Source: Burkholderia seminalis DSM 23518 | Lineage (GTDB): Bacteria; Pseudomonadota; Gammaproteobacteria; Burkholderiales; Burkholderiaceae | Assembly: GCF_902832885.1 (NCBI RefSeq) | Contig: NZ_CADFDK010000020.1 | Coordinates: 1 to 64,000, forward strand | Length of the DNA stretch: 64,000 bases | Reading direction: 5' to 3' | Shown: positions 8,604 to 17,785 of the stretch, piece by piece | How positions within the stretch are numbered: the stretch's first letter is position 1 | Layout of the letters: each line of letters begins with the position of its first letter | Program-made: the position numbers and the translations under genes | The notes under the pieces: model-generated | Databases searched by the model: none | Told to the model about the DNA's origin: nothing | Seen by the model: only the letters and a program-made list of their open reading frames with translations

Positions 8604-9354
8604 TGCCGTGAAGCCCGGCGGCCCGGTCTCGGATGCCGAACGCCGGATGCGCGTCGATCTCGCCGCCGCGTACCGGCTCGTCGCGCTGAACGGCTGGGAC
8701 GACCTGATCTACACGCACCTGTCGGCGACCGTGCCCGGCGAGCCCGGCCACTTCCTGATCAACCCGTTCGGCCTGACGTTCGACGAGGTGCGCGCGTCGA
8801 ACCTCGTGAAGATCGACCTGGCCGGCAACCGGATCGGCGACAGCGCGCACGCGGTCAACGTGACGGGCTTCGCGCTGCACGCGGCCGTGCATGCCGCGCG
8901 CGCCGACGCCGTCTGCGTGATGCATCTGCACAATACGGCCGGCATCGCCGTGTCGATCCAGCGCGACGGGCTGCTGCCCGCGTCGCAGCATGCGCTGCGC
9001 TTTCACGGCGACCTTGCCTACCACGACTACGAGGCGCTCGCGTTCTCGCCGGCCGAAGGCGTGCGGCTGACCGCGAGCCTCGGCGCGAAATCCGCGATGC
9101 TGCTGCGCAATCACGGCACGCTGACGGTCGGCCGCACCGTGGCCGAAGCGTATGTGCTGATGGATACGCTGATCAAGGCCTGTGACGTCCAGGTGCGTGC
9201 GCAGGCAGGCGGCGGGCCGCTCGTGCTGCCCGACCCGGCCATCGCCAATCGCACCGCCGAACAACTGCGCGACGGCGGCGCGATCGAAGGCGAACTGGAA
9301 TGGCCGGCGCTGCTGCGCCGCCTCGACCGGATCGACCCGTCGTATCGCGACTGA
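8578..9354 (+). CDS. Class II aldolase/adducin family protein
   Basis: A 258-residue protein with the class II aldolase/adducin fold. The zinc-site histidines appear in CVMHLHNTAG near residue 119 and LRNHGTLTVG near residue 180; ALNGWDDLIYTHLSA near the N-terminus is also typical. It lacks features of sugar-specific members such as fuculose-phosphate aldolase, so the substrate cannot be named. The start follows GGAG at 8568 and lies inside the 3' end of the urea transporter. A tautomerase gene follows 57 bases later, so this pair may act on a small carbonyl compound. Confidence 0.75.
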   Translation: MSSFAHRPDAVKPGGPVSDAERRMRVDLAAAYRLVALNGWDDLIYTHLSATVPGEPGHFLINPFGLTFDEVRASNLVKIDLAGNRIGDSAHAVNVTGFALHAAVHAARADAVCVMHLHNTAGIAVSIQRDGLLPASQHALRFHGDLAYHDYEALAFSPAEGVRLTASLGAKSAMLLRNHGTLTVGRTVAEAYVLMDTLIKACDVQVRAQAGGGPLVLPDPAIANRTAEQLRDGGAIEGELEWPALLRRLDRIDPSYRD

Positions 9355-9411
9355 CGCCGCGTGCCTCATCCTCGTCCTGCCGAATCGTTCAACCTCAACC
9401 GGAGCATTGCC

Positions 9412-9600
9412 ATGCCGACTTTCAATATCCAGCTGTTCGAAGGCCGCAGCGTCGACCAGAAGCGCGCATTCGTCGAAGCCATCACGCGCGTCACATGCGA
9501 GACGCTCGGCTGCACGCCGGGCTCGGTCGACATCATCCTGACCGACGTGAGAAAGGAGAACTGGGCGACGGGCGGGAAGCTGTGGAGCGACGAGGGCTGA
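9412..9600 (+). CDS. 4-oxalocrotonate tautomerase family protein
   Basis: A 62-residue protein of the small tautomerase family. It begins MPTFNIQLFEG; after Met removal the N-terminal Pro would be the catalytic base. Basic residues typical of the active site lie near position 39-45 (DVRKENW). Members work as hexamers and isomerise enol and keto forms of small acids. The start at 9412 is required to expose Pro-1 and has GGAG at 9401-9404. It follows the aldolase gene and probably shares its transcript. Confidence 0.8.
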   Translation: MPTFNIQLFEGRSVDQKRAFVEAITRVTCETLGCTPGSVDIILTDVRKENWATGGKLWSDEG

Positions 9601-9765
9601 GCATCGGCGGCGCCGCTTCGGCACCGCCCACCCCGCGTTGATTCACACGCTGCGGCCGCCTCGGGCCGCCCCGCGTTGTGCGCCCGCACATCGCTTTGTC
9701 ACGCATTCGGCGCCATAATGCCGGACAGACGCAGCAGCCAATGGCCACCCGACGAGGAGACCGCC

Positions 9766-12700
9766 ATGGAAGCGAAGAACGAGGAAGTCGTCACACACCT
9801 GCTCTCCGATGTCGTCGAATTCGCGCGCGGGCGCCTGCCCGAAGCCACCTTCCGGATCGTCGAACCCTTCCTGCGTCACTACTACGATTTCGTCGACGCC
9901 GACGATCTGCAGAGCCGCGGCATCGCCGACCTGTACGGCGCCGCGATGGCGCACTGGCAGACCGCGCAGAAATTCGTGCCCGGCATCGAGCGGCTGCGCG
10001 TGTACAACCCGATCCTCGAACAGCACGGCTGGCACTCCGATCACACGGTGATCGAGATCGTCAACGACGACATGCCGTTCCTCGTCGACTCGGTCACGAT
10101 GGCCGTCAACCGCCTCGGGCTCGCCCTGCACTCGGCGCTGCACCCGGTGTTCCGCATCTGGCGCGGCGCCGACGGCGGCATCGCGCGTGTCGACGCGGGC
10201 GGCGCGACGCCCGGCGACGGCCAGTCGCAACTCGCGTCGTTCATCCATTTCGAAGTCGACCGCTGCGGCGACGCCGCGCTGCTCGACACGCTGCGCGCGG
10301 ACATCGCGCGCGTGCTCGGCGATGTGCGCGCGTCGGTCGAGGACTGGCCGAAGATCGTCGACATCGCCCGGGCGACGATCAAGGAAATGAAGGCGCGCGA
10401 ATCGACCGCGGAAGACATCGAGGCGCGCGCGTTCCTCGAATGGATGGCCGCCGATCACTTCACCTTCCTCGGCCAGCGCGACTATGCGCTGGTCTCGGAC
10501 GGCACGGGCTTCGGCCTGCGCGGCATCGCGGGCTCGGGCTACGGCATCCTGCGCGAATCGCTGCGCACGTCGGGCACGCCCGACGTGACGCCGCTGCCGC
10601 CCGCCGCCGCCGACATCATCACCGGCGCGTGGCCGATCTTCCTGACCAAGGCAAACTCGCGCGCGACCGTGCACCGGCCCGGCTATCTCGACTACGTCGG
10701 CGTGAAGCTCGTCGGCGCGGACGGGAAAGTCACCGGCGAGCGCCGCTTCATCGGGCTCTACACGTCGACCGCCTATTTCGGTTCGTACACCGAGATCCCG
10801 ATCGTGCGCCGCAAGTGCGCGAACATCGTGCGGCGCGCGGGCTTCCTGCCGAAGGGGCACCTCGGCAAGTCGCTCGTGACGGTGCTCGAAACCTATCCGC
10901 GCGACGAACTGTTCCAGGCCGACGAAGACCGGCTCTACGACATCGCGCTCGGCATCCTGCGCCTGCAGGAACACCAGCGCACGCGGCTGTTCGTGCGGCG
11001 CGACCGGTTCGACCGCTTCGTGTCGTGCCTCGTGTTCGTGCCGCGCGACAAGTACAACACCGACCTGCGCCGCCGCATCGCGAAGCTGCTCGTCGACGCG
11101 TACAACGGCGTGAACGTCGAATTCACGCCGCTGCTGTCGGAATCGGCGCTCGCACGCATTCATTTCGTCGTGCATGCCGAACCAGGCACGATGCCCGACG
11201 TCGACACACGCGAGCTCGAAACGCGGCTCGTGCAGGTCACGCGCCGCTGGCAGGACGATCTCGCCGATGCACTGCTCGACGCCTTCGGGGAAGAGCAAGG
11301 CAACCGCCTGCTGCAGCGCTATGCCGATTCGTTCCCGGCCGGCTATCGCGACGACTACCCGGCCCGCACGGCCGTGCGCGACATCGAGCTGATCGAGCGC
11401 GTGAAGGACACCGGCCAGCTCGCGATGAATCTGTACCGGCCGATCGAGGCCGAGCCGCGTGCATTCCGCTTCAAGGTCTATCGCGCGGGCGACCCGATCG
11501 CGCTGTCGCGCAGCCTGCCGATGCTCGAGCATCTCGGCGTGCGCGTCGACGAGGAGCGGCCGTACCGGATCCAGACGCAGGACGCGACGCACGCATGGGT
11601 GCACGATTTCGGCCTCGAACTCGCCGACGATACCGAGTTCGACATCGAGCGCGTGAAAGGCCTGTTCGAGGATGCGTTCGACCGGATCTGGACCGGCCGG
11701 ATCGAGAACGACGACTTCAACCGCCTCGTGCTGCGCGCGCACCTGAGCGCACGCGAAGTGACGATCCTGCGGGCGTACGCGAAATACCTGCGGCAGGTCG
11801 GGTCGACGTTCAGCGATGCCTATATCGAACGCGCGCTGACCGGCAACCCGGCGATCGCGCGGCAGCTCGTCGAGCTGTTCCTGCTGCGCTTCGACCCGGC
11901 CACCGGCGATTCGCGCGACGTGCAGGCCGAACGGCTGCTGAAAGCGATCGAAGGCGCGCTCGACCAGGTGCCGAACCTCGACGAGGACCGCATCCTGCGT
12001 CAGTTCCTCGGCGTGATCAACGCGACCGAGCGCACGAACTACTTCCTCGCCGATGCGAACGGCGAGTCGAAGCCGTATCTGTCGTTCAAGTTCAATCCGG
12101 CGAAGGTACCGGGCCTGCCCGAACCGAAGCCGATGTTCGAGATCTGGGTGTATTCGCCGCGTGTCGAGGGCGTGCACCTGCGCGGCGGGCGCGTCGCGCG
12201 CGGCGGCCTGCGCTGGTCGGACCGCCGCGAGGATTTCCGCACCGAAGTGCTCGGGCTGATGAAGGCGCAGATGGTGAAGAACGTCGTGATCGTGCCGGTC
12301 GGCTCGAAAGGCGGCTTCGTCGTGAAGAACCCGCCGCCGCCGAGCGATCGCGAAGCGTGGATGCGCGAAGGCGTCGCGTGCTACCAGACCTTCCTGCGCG
12401 GGCTGCTCGACCTGACCGACAACCTCGTCGGCAACGCGATCGTGCCGCCGCCCGGCGTGGTCCGCCATGACGCCGACGATCCGTACCTGGTCGTCGCCGC
12501 CGACAAGGGCACGGCCACCTTCTCCGACTACGCGAACGCGATCTCGCACGAATACGGCTTCTGGCTCGACGACGCGTTCGCGTCCGGCGGCTCGGTCGGC
12601 TACGACCACAAGAAGATGGCGATCACCGCACGCGGCGCGTGGGAATCGGTGAAGCGGCACTTCCGCGAGATGGGCATCGATACGCAGACGACCGACTTCA

Positions 12701-14607
12701 CGGTGGTCGGCGTCGGCGACATGTCGGGCGACGTGTTCGGCAACGGGATGCTGCTGTCGCCGCATATCCGGCTCGTCGCCGCGTTCGATCACCGGCACGT
12801 GTTCCTCGACCCGAACCCCGATCCCGCGGCGAGCTTCGCGGAGCGCGCGCGCCTGTTCGCGCTCGAACGCTCGAGCTGGGCCGACTACGATCCGGCCGCG
12901 ATTTCGCCGGGCGGCGGCGTGTACCCGCGCACCGCGAAGACGATCCCGCTGTCGCCGGCCGTGCAGGCGGCGCTCGGCATCGACGCGCATGCGCTGCCGC
13001 CGACGGAGCTGATCCGCGCGATCCTGCAGGCGCCGGTCGACCTGCTGTACAACGGCGGCATCGGCACCTACGTGAAGGCCGCGCGCGAAACCCACCAGCA
13101 GGTCGGCGACCGCGCGAACGACGCGGTGCGCGTGAACGGCGCGGACCTGCGCTGCAAGGTGGTCGGCGAAGGCGGCAACCTCGGCTGCACGCAGTTCGGC
13201 CGCATCGAGTTCGCGCAGCGCGGCGGCCGCATCAACACCGATGCGATCGACAACTCGGCCGGCGTCGATTGTTCGGATCACGAAGTCAACATCAAGATCC
13301 TGCTCGGGCTCGTCGTGTCGGACGGCGAGATGACCGAGAAGCAGCGCAATGCGCTGCTCGCGGAAATGACCGACGAAGTCGGGCTGCTCGTGCTGCGCGA
13401 CAACTACTACCAGACGCAGGCGCTGTCGATCGCCGGCCGCCATGCGGTCGAGCTGCTCGACGCGGAGGCGCGGCTGATGCGCTGGCTCGAACGCGCGGGC
13501 CGGTTGAACCGCGTGATCGAATTCCTGCCGACCGACGACGAAGTCGCCGAGCGGCAAGCCGCGAAGCTCGGCCTCACGTCGCCGGAGCGCGCGGTGCTGC
13601 TCGCGTACAGCAAGATGTGGCTCTACGACGCGCTGCTCGAATCCGACGTGCCCGAAGACCCGCTCGTCGCCGCGATGCTGGTCGATTACTTCCCGAAACC
13701 GCTGCAGCAGCGTTTCAGCGAACCGATGGGCCGCCATCCGCTGCGCCGCGAGATTCTCGCGACGCACCTGACCAATGCGCTCGTGAACCGTGTCGGCTGC
13801 GCGTTCGTGCACCGGCTGATGGAGGAAACCGACGCGCAGCCGGGCGATATCGCGCGTGCATGCATCATGGCGCGCGACGTGTTCGATCTCGATGCGGTCT
13901 GGCGCGACATCGATGCGCTCGACAACCGCGTGGCCGACGACGTGCAGGCGCGCATGTTCGTCGACGTCGCGCGGCTGCTGGAGCGCGCGGCGCTGTGGTT
14001 ACTGCGGCATCTGCAATCCGGCGCGGTGGCCGACGGCGGCGTCGCCGAACTGATCGCCCGCTGCCGCGACGCGGCGCAACGGCTCGCCCCGCAACTGCCG
14101 GCGCTGCTGCCGGCCGACGATCTCGATGCGCTGTCCGAGCGGCAGCGCGTGCTGGTCGAAGCCGGCGTCGACAGCGCGCTCGCGGTGCGCGTCGCGAGCG
14201 GCGATATTTCGGCCGCGCTGCTCGACATCGCCGAGGTGGCGGCCACCTGCAACCGCAGCCTCGAACTCGTCGCGGGCGTCTATTTCTCGCTCGGCACGCT
14301 GCTCAATTACGGATGGATCAGCGAGCGCGCGGCGACACTGCCGACGCCGACGCACTGGGACATGCTCGCGCGCGCCGCCGCACTCGCGGAAGTCGCGCGC
14401 CTGAAGCGCACGCTGACGACCAGCGCGCTCGCGGAATCACCGGATTCGACGACGCCGGAGACGATCGTCGGCGCGTGGCGCGAGCGCCGCGACGCCGCGC
14501 TCGCGCGCTACGCGCACCTGCTGGCGGATCTGCGCGCGTCGGGGGGCGCGAGCCTGGCGGTGCTGCTCGTGGTCGTGCGGGAAATGGCCGTGCTCGAACG
14601 CGCGTGA
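9766..14607 (+). CDS. gdhB: NAD-specific glutamate dehydrogenase, large (about 180 kDa) class
   Basis: A 1613-residue protein of the very large NAD-dependent glutamate dehydrogenase class found in Pseudomonas and Burkholderia. Regulatory ACT-like segments fill the N-terminal 700 residues. The catalytic core includes GGLRWSDRREDFRTEVLG and MKAQMVKNVVIVPVGSKGGF around residues 820-855, and VGVGDMSGDVFGNGML near 985. It oxidises glutamate to 2-oxoglutarate and ammonia, feeding the TCA cycle. The start at 9766 follows GAGGAGA. It is monocistronic and nearly abuts the convergent methyltransferase gene (4-base gap). The gene symbol follows Pseudomonas usage. Confidence 0.93.
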   Translation: MEAKNEEVVTHLLSDVVEFARGRLPEATFRIVEPFLRHYYDFVDADDLQSRGIADLYGAAMAHWQTAQKFVPGIERLRVYNPILEQHGWHSDHTVIEIVNDDMPFLVDSVTMAVNRLGLALHSALHPVFRIWRGADGGIARVDAGGATPGDGQSQLASFIHFEVDRCGDAALLDTLRADIARVLGDVRASVEDWPKIVDIARATIKEMKARESTAEDIEARAFLEWMAADHFTFLGQRDYALVSDGTGFGLRGIAGSGYGILRESLRTSGTPDVTPLPPAAADIITGAWPIFLTKANSRATVHRPGYLDYVGVKLVGADGKVTGERRFIGLYTSTAYFGSYTEIPIVRRKCANIVRRAGFLPKGHLGKSLVTVLETYPRDELFQADEDRLYDIALGILRLQEHQRTRLFVRRDRFDRFVSCLVFVPRDKYNTDLRRRIAKLLVDAYNGVNVEFTPLLSESALARIHFVVHAEPGTMPDVDTRELETRLVQVTRRWQDDLADALLDAFGEEQGNRLLQRYADSFPAGYRDDYPARTAVRDIELIERVKDTGQLAMNLYRPIEAEPRAFRFKVYRAGDPIALSRSLPMLEHLGVRVDEERPYRIQTQDATHAWVHDFGLELADDTEFDIERVKGLFEDAFDRIWTGRIENDDFNRLVLRAHLSAREVTILRAYAKYLRQVGSTFSDAYIERALTGNPAIARQLVELFLLRFDPATGDSRDVQAERLLKAIEGALDQVPNLDEDRILRQFLGVINATERTNYFLADANGESKPYLSFKFNPAKVPGLPEPKPMFEIWVYSPRVEGVHLRGGRVARGGLRWSDRREDFRTEVLGLMKAQMVKNVVIVPVGSKGGFVVKNPPPPSDREAWMREGVACYQTFLRGLLDLTDNLVGNAIVPPPGVVRHDADDPYLVVAADKGTATFSDYANAISHEYGFWLDDAFASGGSVGYDHKKMAITARGAWESVKRHFREMGIDTQTTDFTVVGVGDMSGDVFGNGMLLSPHIRLVAAFDHRHVFLDPNPDPAASFAERARLFALERSSWADYDPAAISPGGGVYPRTAKTIPLSPAVQAALGIDAHALPPTELIRAILQAPVDLLYNGGIGTYVKAARETHQQVGDRANDAVRVNGADLRCKVVGEGGNLGCTQFGRIEFAQRGGRINTDAIDNSAGVDCSDHEVNIKILLGLVVSDGEMTEKQRNALLAEMTDEVGLLVLRDNYYQTQALSIAGRHAVELLDAEARLMRWLERAGRLNRVIEFLPTDDEVAERQAAKLGLTSPERAVLLAYSKMWLYDALLESDVPEDPLVAAMLVDYFPKPLQQRFSEPMGRHPLRREILATHLTNALVNRVGCAFVHRLMEETDAQPGDIARACIMARDVFDLDAVWRDIDALDNRVADDVQARMFVDVARLLERAALWLLRHLQSGAVADGGVAELIARCRDAAQRLAPQLPALLPADDLDALSERQRVLVEAGVDSALAVRVASGDISAALLDIAEVAATCNRSLELVAGVYFSLGTLLNYGWISERAATLPTPTHWDMLARAAALAEVARLKRTLTTSALAESPDSTTPETIVGAWRERRDAALARYAHLLADLRASGGASLAVLLVVVREMAVLERA

Positions 14608-14611
14608 CGGT

Positions 14612-15472
14612 TCAGACCGTCGCGACCAGCAGCTCTTCCGCGTTGTTCGGCGGCCGCAGGCCGTCCGCGCGATCGGCGAAATAGCGGCGCGTCAGCTCCG
14701 CGGCCGATACATGCACGGCCTTCGCAAAACCGGCCTCCAGCGCGAGCGCCCGGATCTGCGCCGGCATGAAGAAGCTGATGAACGGCGTGCCGCTCGCGCG
14801 CGCGCCCTTCGCGGCCATGTCGAGCGCCGGACGCACATCCGGATCCGCGTTCTCCAGCGGCAACAGGAACGTCATCGCGAGCGTCGAGCCCGGCGCGAGC
14901 GACGCGACCTCGCGCAGCGCGGCCGCGTTCGCCTCGCGCGTCAGGTACATGCTGACGCCGGTCGACACCACGACGGCCGGCTTGCCGGCATCGAACCCCG
15001 CGCCGACGAGCGCGTCGCGCCACGACGCTTTCGCCTCGAAATCGACCGGCACGAAACGCAGCCAGTCGGGCACGCCGAAACCGAGCTCGGCCAGACGGCG
15101 CTGCTTCCAGGCCTGCGGCGCCGGCGGATCGACTTCGAACACGGTCACGCGCGACGCCATGTCCGGCCGGCGCTGCGCGAAGCTGTCGAGGCCCGCGCCC
15201 AGGATCACGTACTGGTTCACGCCGCGCGCGGCCTGCTCCGTCACGAGATCCTCGATGAAGCGCGCCCGCGCGACGATCGATGCGCGAAACGGCCGCGTGA
15301 ACTGCGGATCCATGTCGCCGCGCTGTTGCCAGCCCGGCGGCGGCGCGAGCAACTGGAGCCCGACCTCGTCGGCCAGCACGTGCGGTGGCGCGTCGAGCCG
15401 CACGTGCAGCGCGCGCCACAGCGCGACGCGGGCGGCCGTGCTGTCGGGGGCGTCTTCGCGGATAGCGGTCAT
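14612..15472 (-). CDS. SAM-dependent methyltransferase (leucine carboxyl methyltransferase family)
   Basis: A 286-residue protein of the LCM/YktD-like methyltransferase family. VILGAGLDSFAQR near residue 90 is the family's SAM-binding motif, followed by VFEVDPPAPQAWK, and GVSMYLT near 173 is also conserved. Many homologues in actinobacteria and Burkholderia have no known acceptor. The start at 15472 is chosen over a Met five codons upstream because it keeps the usual length. It is the last gene of a three-gene minus-strand operon with a VOC protein and a ribbon-helix-helix protein. Confidence 0.8.
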   Translation of the reverse strand: MTAIREDAPDSTAARVALWRALHVRLDAPPHVLADEVGLQLLAPPPGWQQRGDMDPQFTRPFRASIVARARFIEDLVTEQAARGVNQYVILGAGLDSFAQRRPDMASRVTVFEVDPPAPQAWKQRRLAELGFGVPDWLRFVPVDFEAKASWRDALVGAGFDAGKPAVVVSTGVSMYLTREANAAALREVASLAPGSTLAMTFLLPLENADPDVRPALDMAAKGARASGTPFISFFMPAQIRALALEAGFAKAVHVSAAELTRRYFADRADGLRPPNNAEELLVATV

Positions 15473-15479
15473 GCCGGCC

Positions 15480-15830
15480 TCACGCACCCTGCTTGCCCGG
15501 CGCCTGCAGGCGCCACACGCGGCCGTCGGGGTCGCGCACGGTCATGTCGCGCGTGCCCCAATGCGTGTCCTCGAACGGCGTGACGACGTCGACGATCGGT
15601 TGCGGCCGCACCGACTGCTCGTCGGGCACCTTGAGCACGACCTGCATGTCCGGCGTCTCGCTCGGCGGCACTTCGGCGATGAACAGGAACGGACCGTCGC
15701 CGCTGCGCAGCTGGCCCGACTGGTGATCGGTTTCGAATTCCAGCCTGAAGCCCAGCGCCTGGAAGAACTTCGCCGACTTGCCCCAGTTGTGCGTCGTCAG
15801 GTACACGGCTTCGATTCGCTCGGATGACAT
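15480..15830 (-). CDS. VOC (glyoxalase/bleomycin resistance-like) protein
   Basis: A 116-residue single-domain VOC protein: YLTTHNWGKSAKFFQALGF at the start and DPDGRVWRLQAPG at the end are the paired beta-alpha-beta modules. Possible metal ligands are His and Glu in these modules, but a complete set is not obvious. The start at 15830 has AAGGAG at a proper distance, placed inside the end of the ribbon-helix-helix gene; the two are separated by one base. The substrate is unknown. Such proteins bind or modify small molecules, and with the adjoining methyltransferase it may form a detoxification pair. Confidence 0.75.
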   Translation of the reverse strand: MSSERIEAVYLTTHNWGKSAKFFQALGFRLEFETDHQSGQLRSGDGPFLFIAEVPPSETPDMQVVLKVPDEQSVRPQPIVDVVTPFEDTHWGTRDMTVRDPDGRVWRLQAPGKQGA

Positions 15831-15831
15831 G

Positions 15832-16008
15832 TCACGGCTCCTTGATGGACGGTTCCGCGCCGGGCGGCGGCGCGGCGAGATACGCACGCAATGCGTCGGC
15901 CACCAGCGCGGACAGCGATTGCTCCGTTTCGATGGCGCGATGCTTCACCTGCCGGATCAGGCCGAGCGGCAGGTACACGTTGAACTGCTTCACTTCTTCG
16001 TCGGTCAT
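15832..16008 (-). CDS. Small ribbon-helix-helix (CopG-like) DNA-binding protein
   Basis: A 58-residue protein beginning [20 protein letters not shown]. The N-terminal strand (KQFNVYLP) followed by two helices ([14 protein letters not shown] and [14 protein letters not shown]) is the ribbon-helix-helix pattern of CopG/Arc-type repressors and antitoxins. The tail is Pro-rich. No toxin-like partner follows; instead a VOC protein and a methyltransferase do. Its promoter region holds an 8-bp tandem array ideal for such a protein, so it probably represses its own operon. I found it by translating the gap between the VOC gene and the acetyltransferase. Confidence 0.7.
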   Translation of the reverse strand: MTDEEVKQFNVYLPLGLIRQVKHRAIETEQSLSALVADALRAYLAAPPPGAEPSIKEP

Positions 16009-16011
16009 GGA

Positions 16012-16035
16012 TACTAGTATGCTAGCAATCTAGCA
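16012..16035. promoter_or_regulatory. Three tandem 8-bp CTAG repeats, putative RHH operator
   Basis: Three consecutive 8-mers, TACTAGTA, TGCTAGCA and ATCTAGCA, place CTAG at 16014, 16022 and 16030, exactly 8 bp apart. They start 4 bases upstream of the ribbon-helix-helix start codon. CTAG is rare in this genome type, which makes the cluster striking. Ribbon-helix-helix dimers often bind tandem half-sites at about this spacing. Confidence 0.55.
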
Positions 16036-16122
16036 AATGTCAATCGCGCAAGCGGCGGGATCGACGATGAAAGCCGGAAGCGGCCCGCGCACGGGCCGCC
16101 CTGCGACGATCGTGCGTTCGCG

Positions 16123-16956
16123 TTATTGCGCGGCGGCACGCGCCGCGAGCCGCGCAAACAGCGCGTCGAGATCGAATCCGTCGGTATTGACGCCGATGGT
16201 GTCGCGCAGGCACGCGCTCCACTCCGCCGCGTTGTCGAACGTGACGGCGCGCCCCGCGCCCGCTGCGTCGCGCAGCGTCAGCGTGGTGTTGCGCAGCGCG
16301 GCGCGGCCTTCCGGCAGCACGCGGCACGCGATCAGGTCATGCAGGAAGATGGAGTCGGGATAGGTCGACGTGAACCAGTTGGCGGCGTCGTAATCGATCC
16401 ATTCGACCGGCTTCGGCAGGAAGCGGTACGTGGTCTGCCAGCCGTCCGGCGTCTCGAGCTGCACGTCGAATTCACCGTCGACCGGCGCGGCGACGATACG
16501 AAACGCGCCGTGCGGCGTCGGTTGCCGCTCGTCGGGCACGAAACGCAGCGGCGCCGTCAGCGTCGCGCTGCCGAAACCGATGTCCGCGAGCCACGCCGCG
16601 CCGTCGAGGTCGATGCGCAGCAGCATGTGCGTGTGCGCGGCAGGCACGTCCGGCGGCCGCATCCAGCGTACGCGTGCGATCAGCGGCGTCACGCGAAAAC
16701 CGATCGTCGCGAGCGCGGTGTAGAACAGCTTGTTGAGTTCGAAGCAGTAGCCGCCGCGGCGGCGTTCGATCACCTTGTCGACGATCGACGGCAGGTCGAG
16801 CGCGACCCGCGCGCCGGTCAGCGGGTTGAGGTTTTCGAACGGGATCGCCTGCGGATGCAGCAGATGCAGCCGGCGCAGCACGCCGAGCGTCGGCTCGGCC
16901 GGGCCGTCGTAGCCGATGCGGGAAAAATAGCGCGAGAGGTCGAACGAATCAGTCAT
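16123..16956 (-). CDS. nat: Arylamine N-acetyltransferase
   Basis: A 277-residue protein of the NAT family. The catalytic triad is visible: Cys71 in RGGYCFELN, His108 in AAHTHMLL and Asp125 in LADIGFG. The N-terminal LHLLHPQAIPFENLNPL is also typical. NATs transfer an acetyl group from acetyl-CoA to arylamines, hydrazines and arylhydroxylamines in the cytosol. The start at 16956 (MTDSFDLSRYF) is preferred over an upstream Met that would add a Cys-rich tail. It ends about 115 bases from the ribbon-helix-helix start and looks monocistronic. Confidence 0.9.
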   Translation of the reverse strand: MTDSFDLSRYFSRIGYDGPAEPTLGVLRRLHLLHPQAIPFENLNPLTGARVALDLPSIVDKVIERRRGGYCFELNKLFYTALATIGFRVTPLIARVRWMRPPDVPAAHTHMLLRIDLDGAAWLADIGFGSATLTAPLRFVPDERQPTPHGAFRIVAAPVDGEFDVQLETPDGWQTTYRFLPKPVEWIDYDAANWFTSTYPDSIFLHDLIACRVLPEGRAALRNTTLTLRDAAGAGRAVTFDNAAEWSACLRDTIGVNTDGFDLDALFARLAARAAAQ

Positions 16957-17095
16957 GAACCGGCACCGATAACAGGGACACGCCACGATAGCATCGTGCG
17001 ACATCCCCATGTTGGGCGGGGCGATCGTTCATCGCCGCACCCGATGCCGATGCGTCCACGCCCGCACCCGAACCCGCAACCGCAACCGCACGACG

Positions 17096-17785
17096 TTACG
17101 GCAGCAGCTTCAGCGCGGACGATGCGACCGACGGCACCGAAATGCCCTGGCTCGTCGCGAACTGCACGGCCTGGCTGAGCGTCGCCGCGAGCGACTGCAA
17201 CTGGCCCGGCGCGCTTTGCGCGATATACGACGCGGCCTGCATGTTCTGCGGGTTCAGGCCCGACTGCAGCAGCGACGCCGCGCTCGTCGAACCGAGATTG
17301 CCGAGCCCCGACTGCAGTTGCGAATACTGCGTGAGCCCCTGCCCGAGCGACGCGAGGCCGTTGCTGAACGCCTGCTTGTCGATCGGGCCGTGCGTCGCGC
17401 CGCCGCTCGCGAACGCCTGGCCAAGCGCCTGCGACACCGATTGCTGCGCGCCGCCCATCTGCGACAGCGCGGCCGGCGTCAGCGCATTGCCGCCGGACAG
17501 CTGGCTCGCGGCCTGCTGCGCCTGCCCGGCCGCACCGGTCAGCCCCATCGCCGACGCGAGCGACGACTGGCCGGTCAGCACCTGCTGGTTCGCGCCGACA
17601 TAGGCTTGCAGCAACTGCGCGACACCGCCGCCCTGCGCGGGGGCCGCCTGCTGCTGCCCGCCGCCGAGCAGCGATGCGCCGAGCGATTGCAGGTCGAGTT
17701 GCGCGTGCGCGGCACCGCTCGCCAGGATGCCGAACGCGATGCCTGCCGAGGCCAGGTACCGGCCGGTCGCGCGAATGTGCTTCAT
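17096..17785 (-). CDS. Secreted Ala/Gln/Ser-rich protein of unknown function
   Basis: A 229-residue protein with a clear signal peptide: basic start MKHIRATGR, hydrophobic core, and AHAQ just before a likely cleavage near residue 29. The mature part is low-complexity in Ala, Gln, Ser, Gly and Leu (SLLGGGQQQAAPAQGGG, then AQSAPGQLQSLAATLSQ) and should be mostly amphipathic helix. No cysteine and no enzyme motif is seen. GAGGGAA precedes the start at 17785. I do not recognise the family; it is plausibly a periplasmic or extracellular structural protein. Confidence 0.6.
   Translation of the reverse strand: MKHIRATGRYLASAGIAFGILASGAAHAQLDLQSLGASLLGGGQQQAAPAQGGGVAQLLQAYVGANQQVLTGQSSLASAMGLTGAAGQAQQAASQLSGGNALTPAALSQMGGAQQSVSQALGQAFASGGATHGPIDKQAFSNGLASLGQGLTQYSQLQSGLGNLGSTSAASLLQSGLNPQNMQAASYIAQSAPGQLQSLAATLSQAVQFATSQGISVPSVASSALKLLP

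Noticed and set aside
9643-13812. Very long open frame antisense to the glutamate dehydrogenase gene
   Set aside because: It is a mirror of a strongly coding gene in a GC-rich genome; its translation is Arg/Ala/His-rich with no domain.
14607-14612. Possible terminator between glutamate dehydrogenase and methyltransferase genes
   Set aside because: The gap is four bases; any terminator would lie within the opposite gene and none was clear.
15832-16008. Toxin-antitoxin pair led by the ribbon-helix-helix gene
   Set aside because: The downstream gene is a VOC protein rather than a ParE/RelE/MazF-like toxin, so an antitoxin role is not supported.
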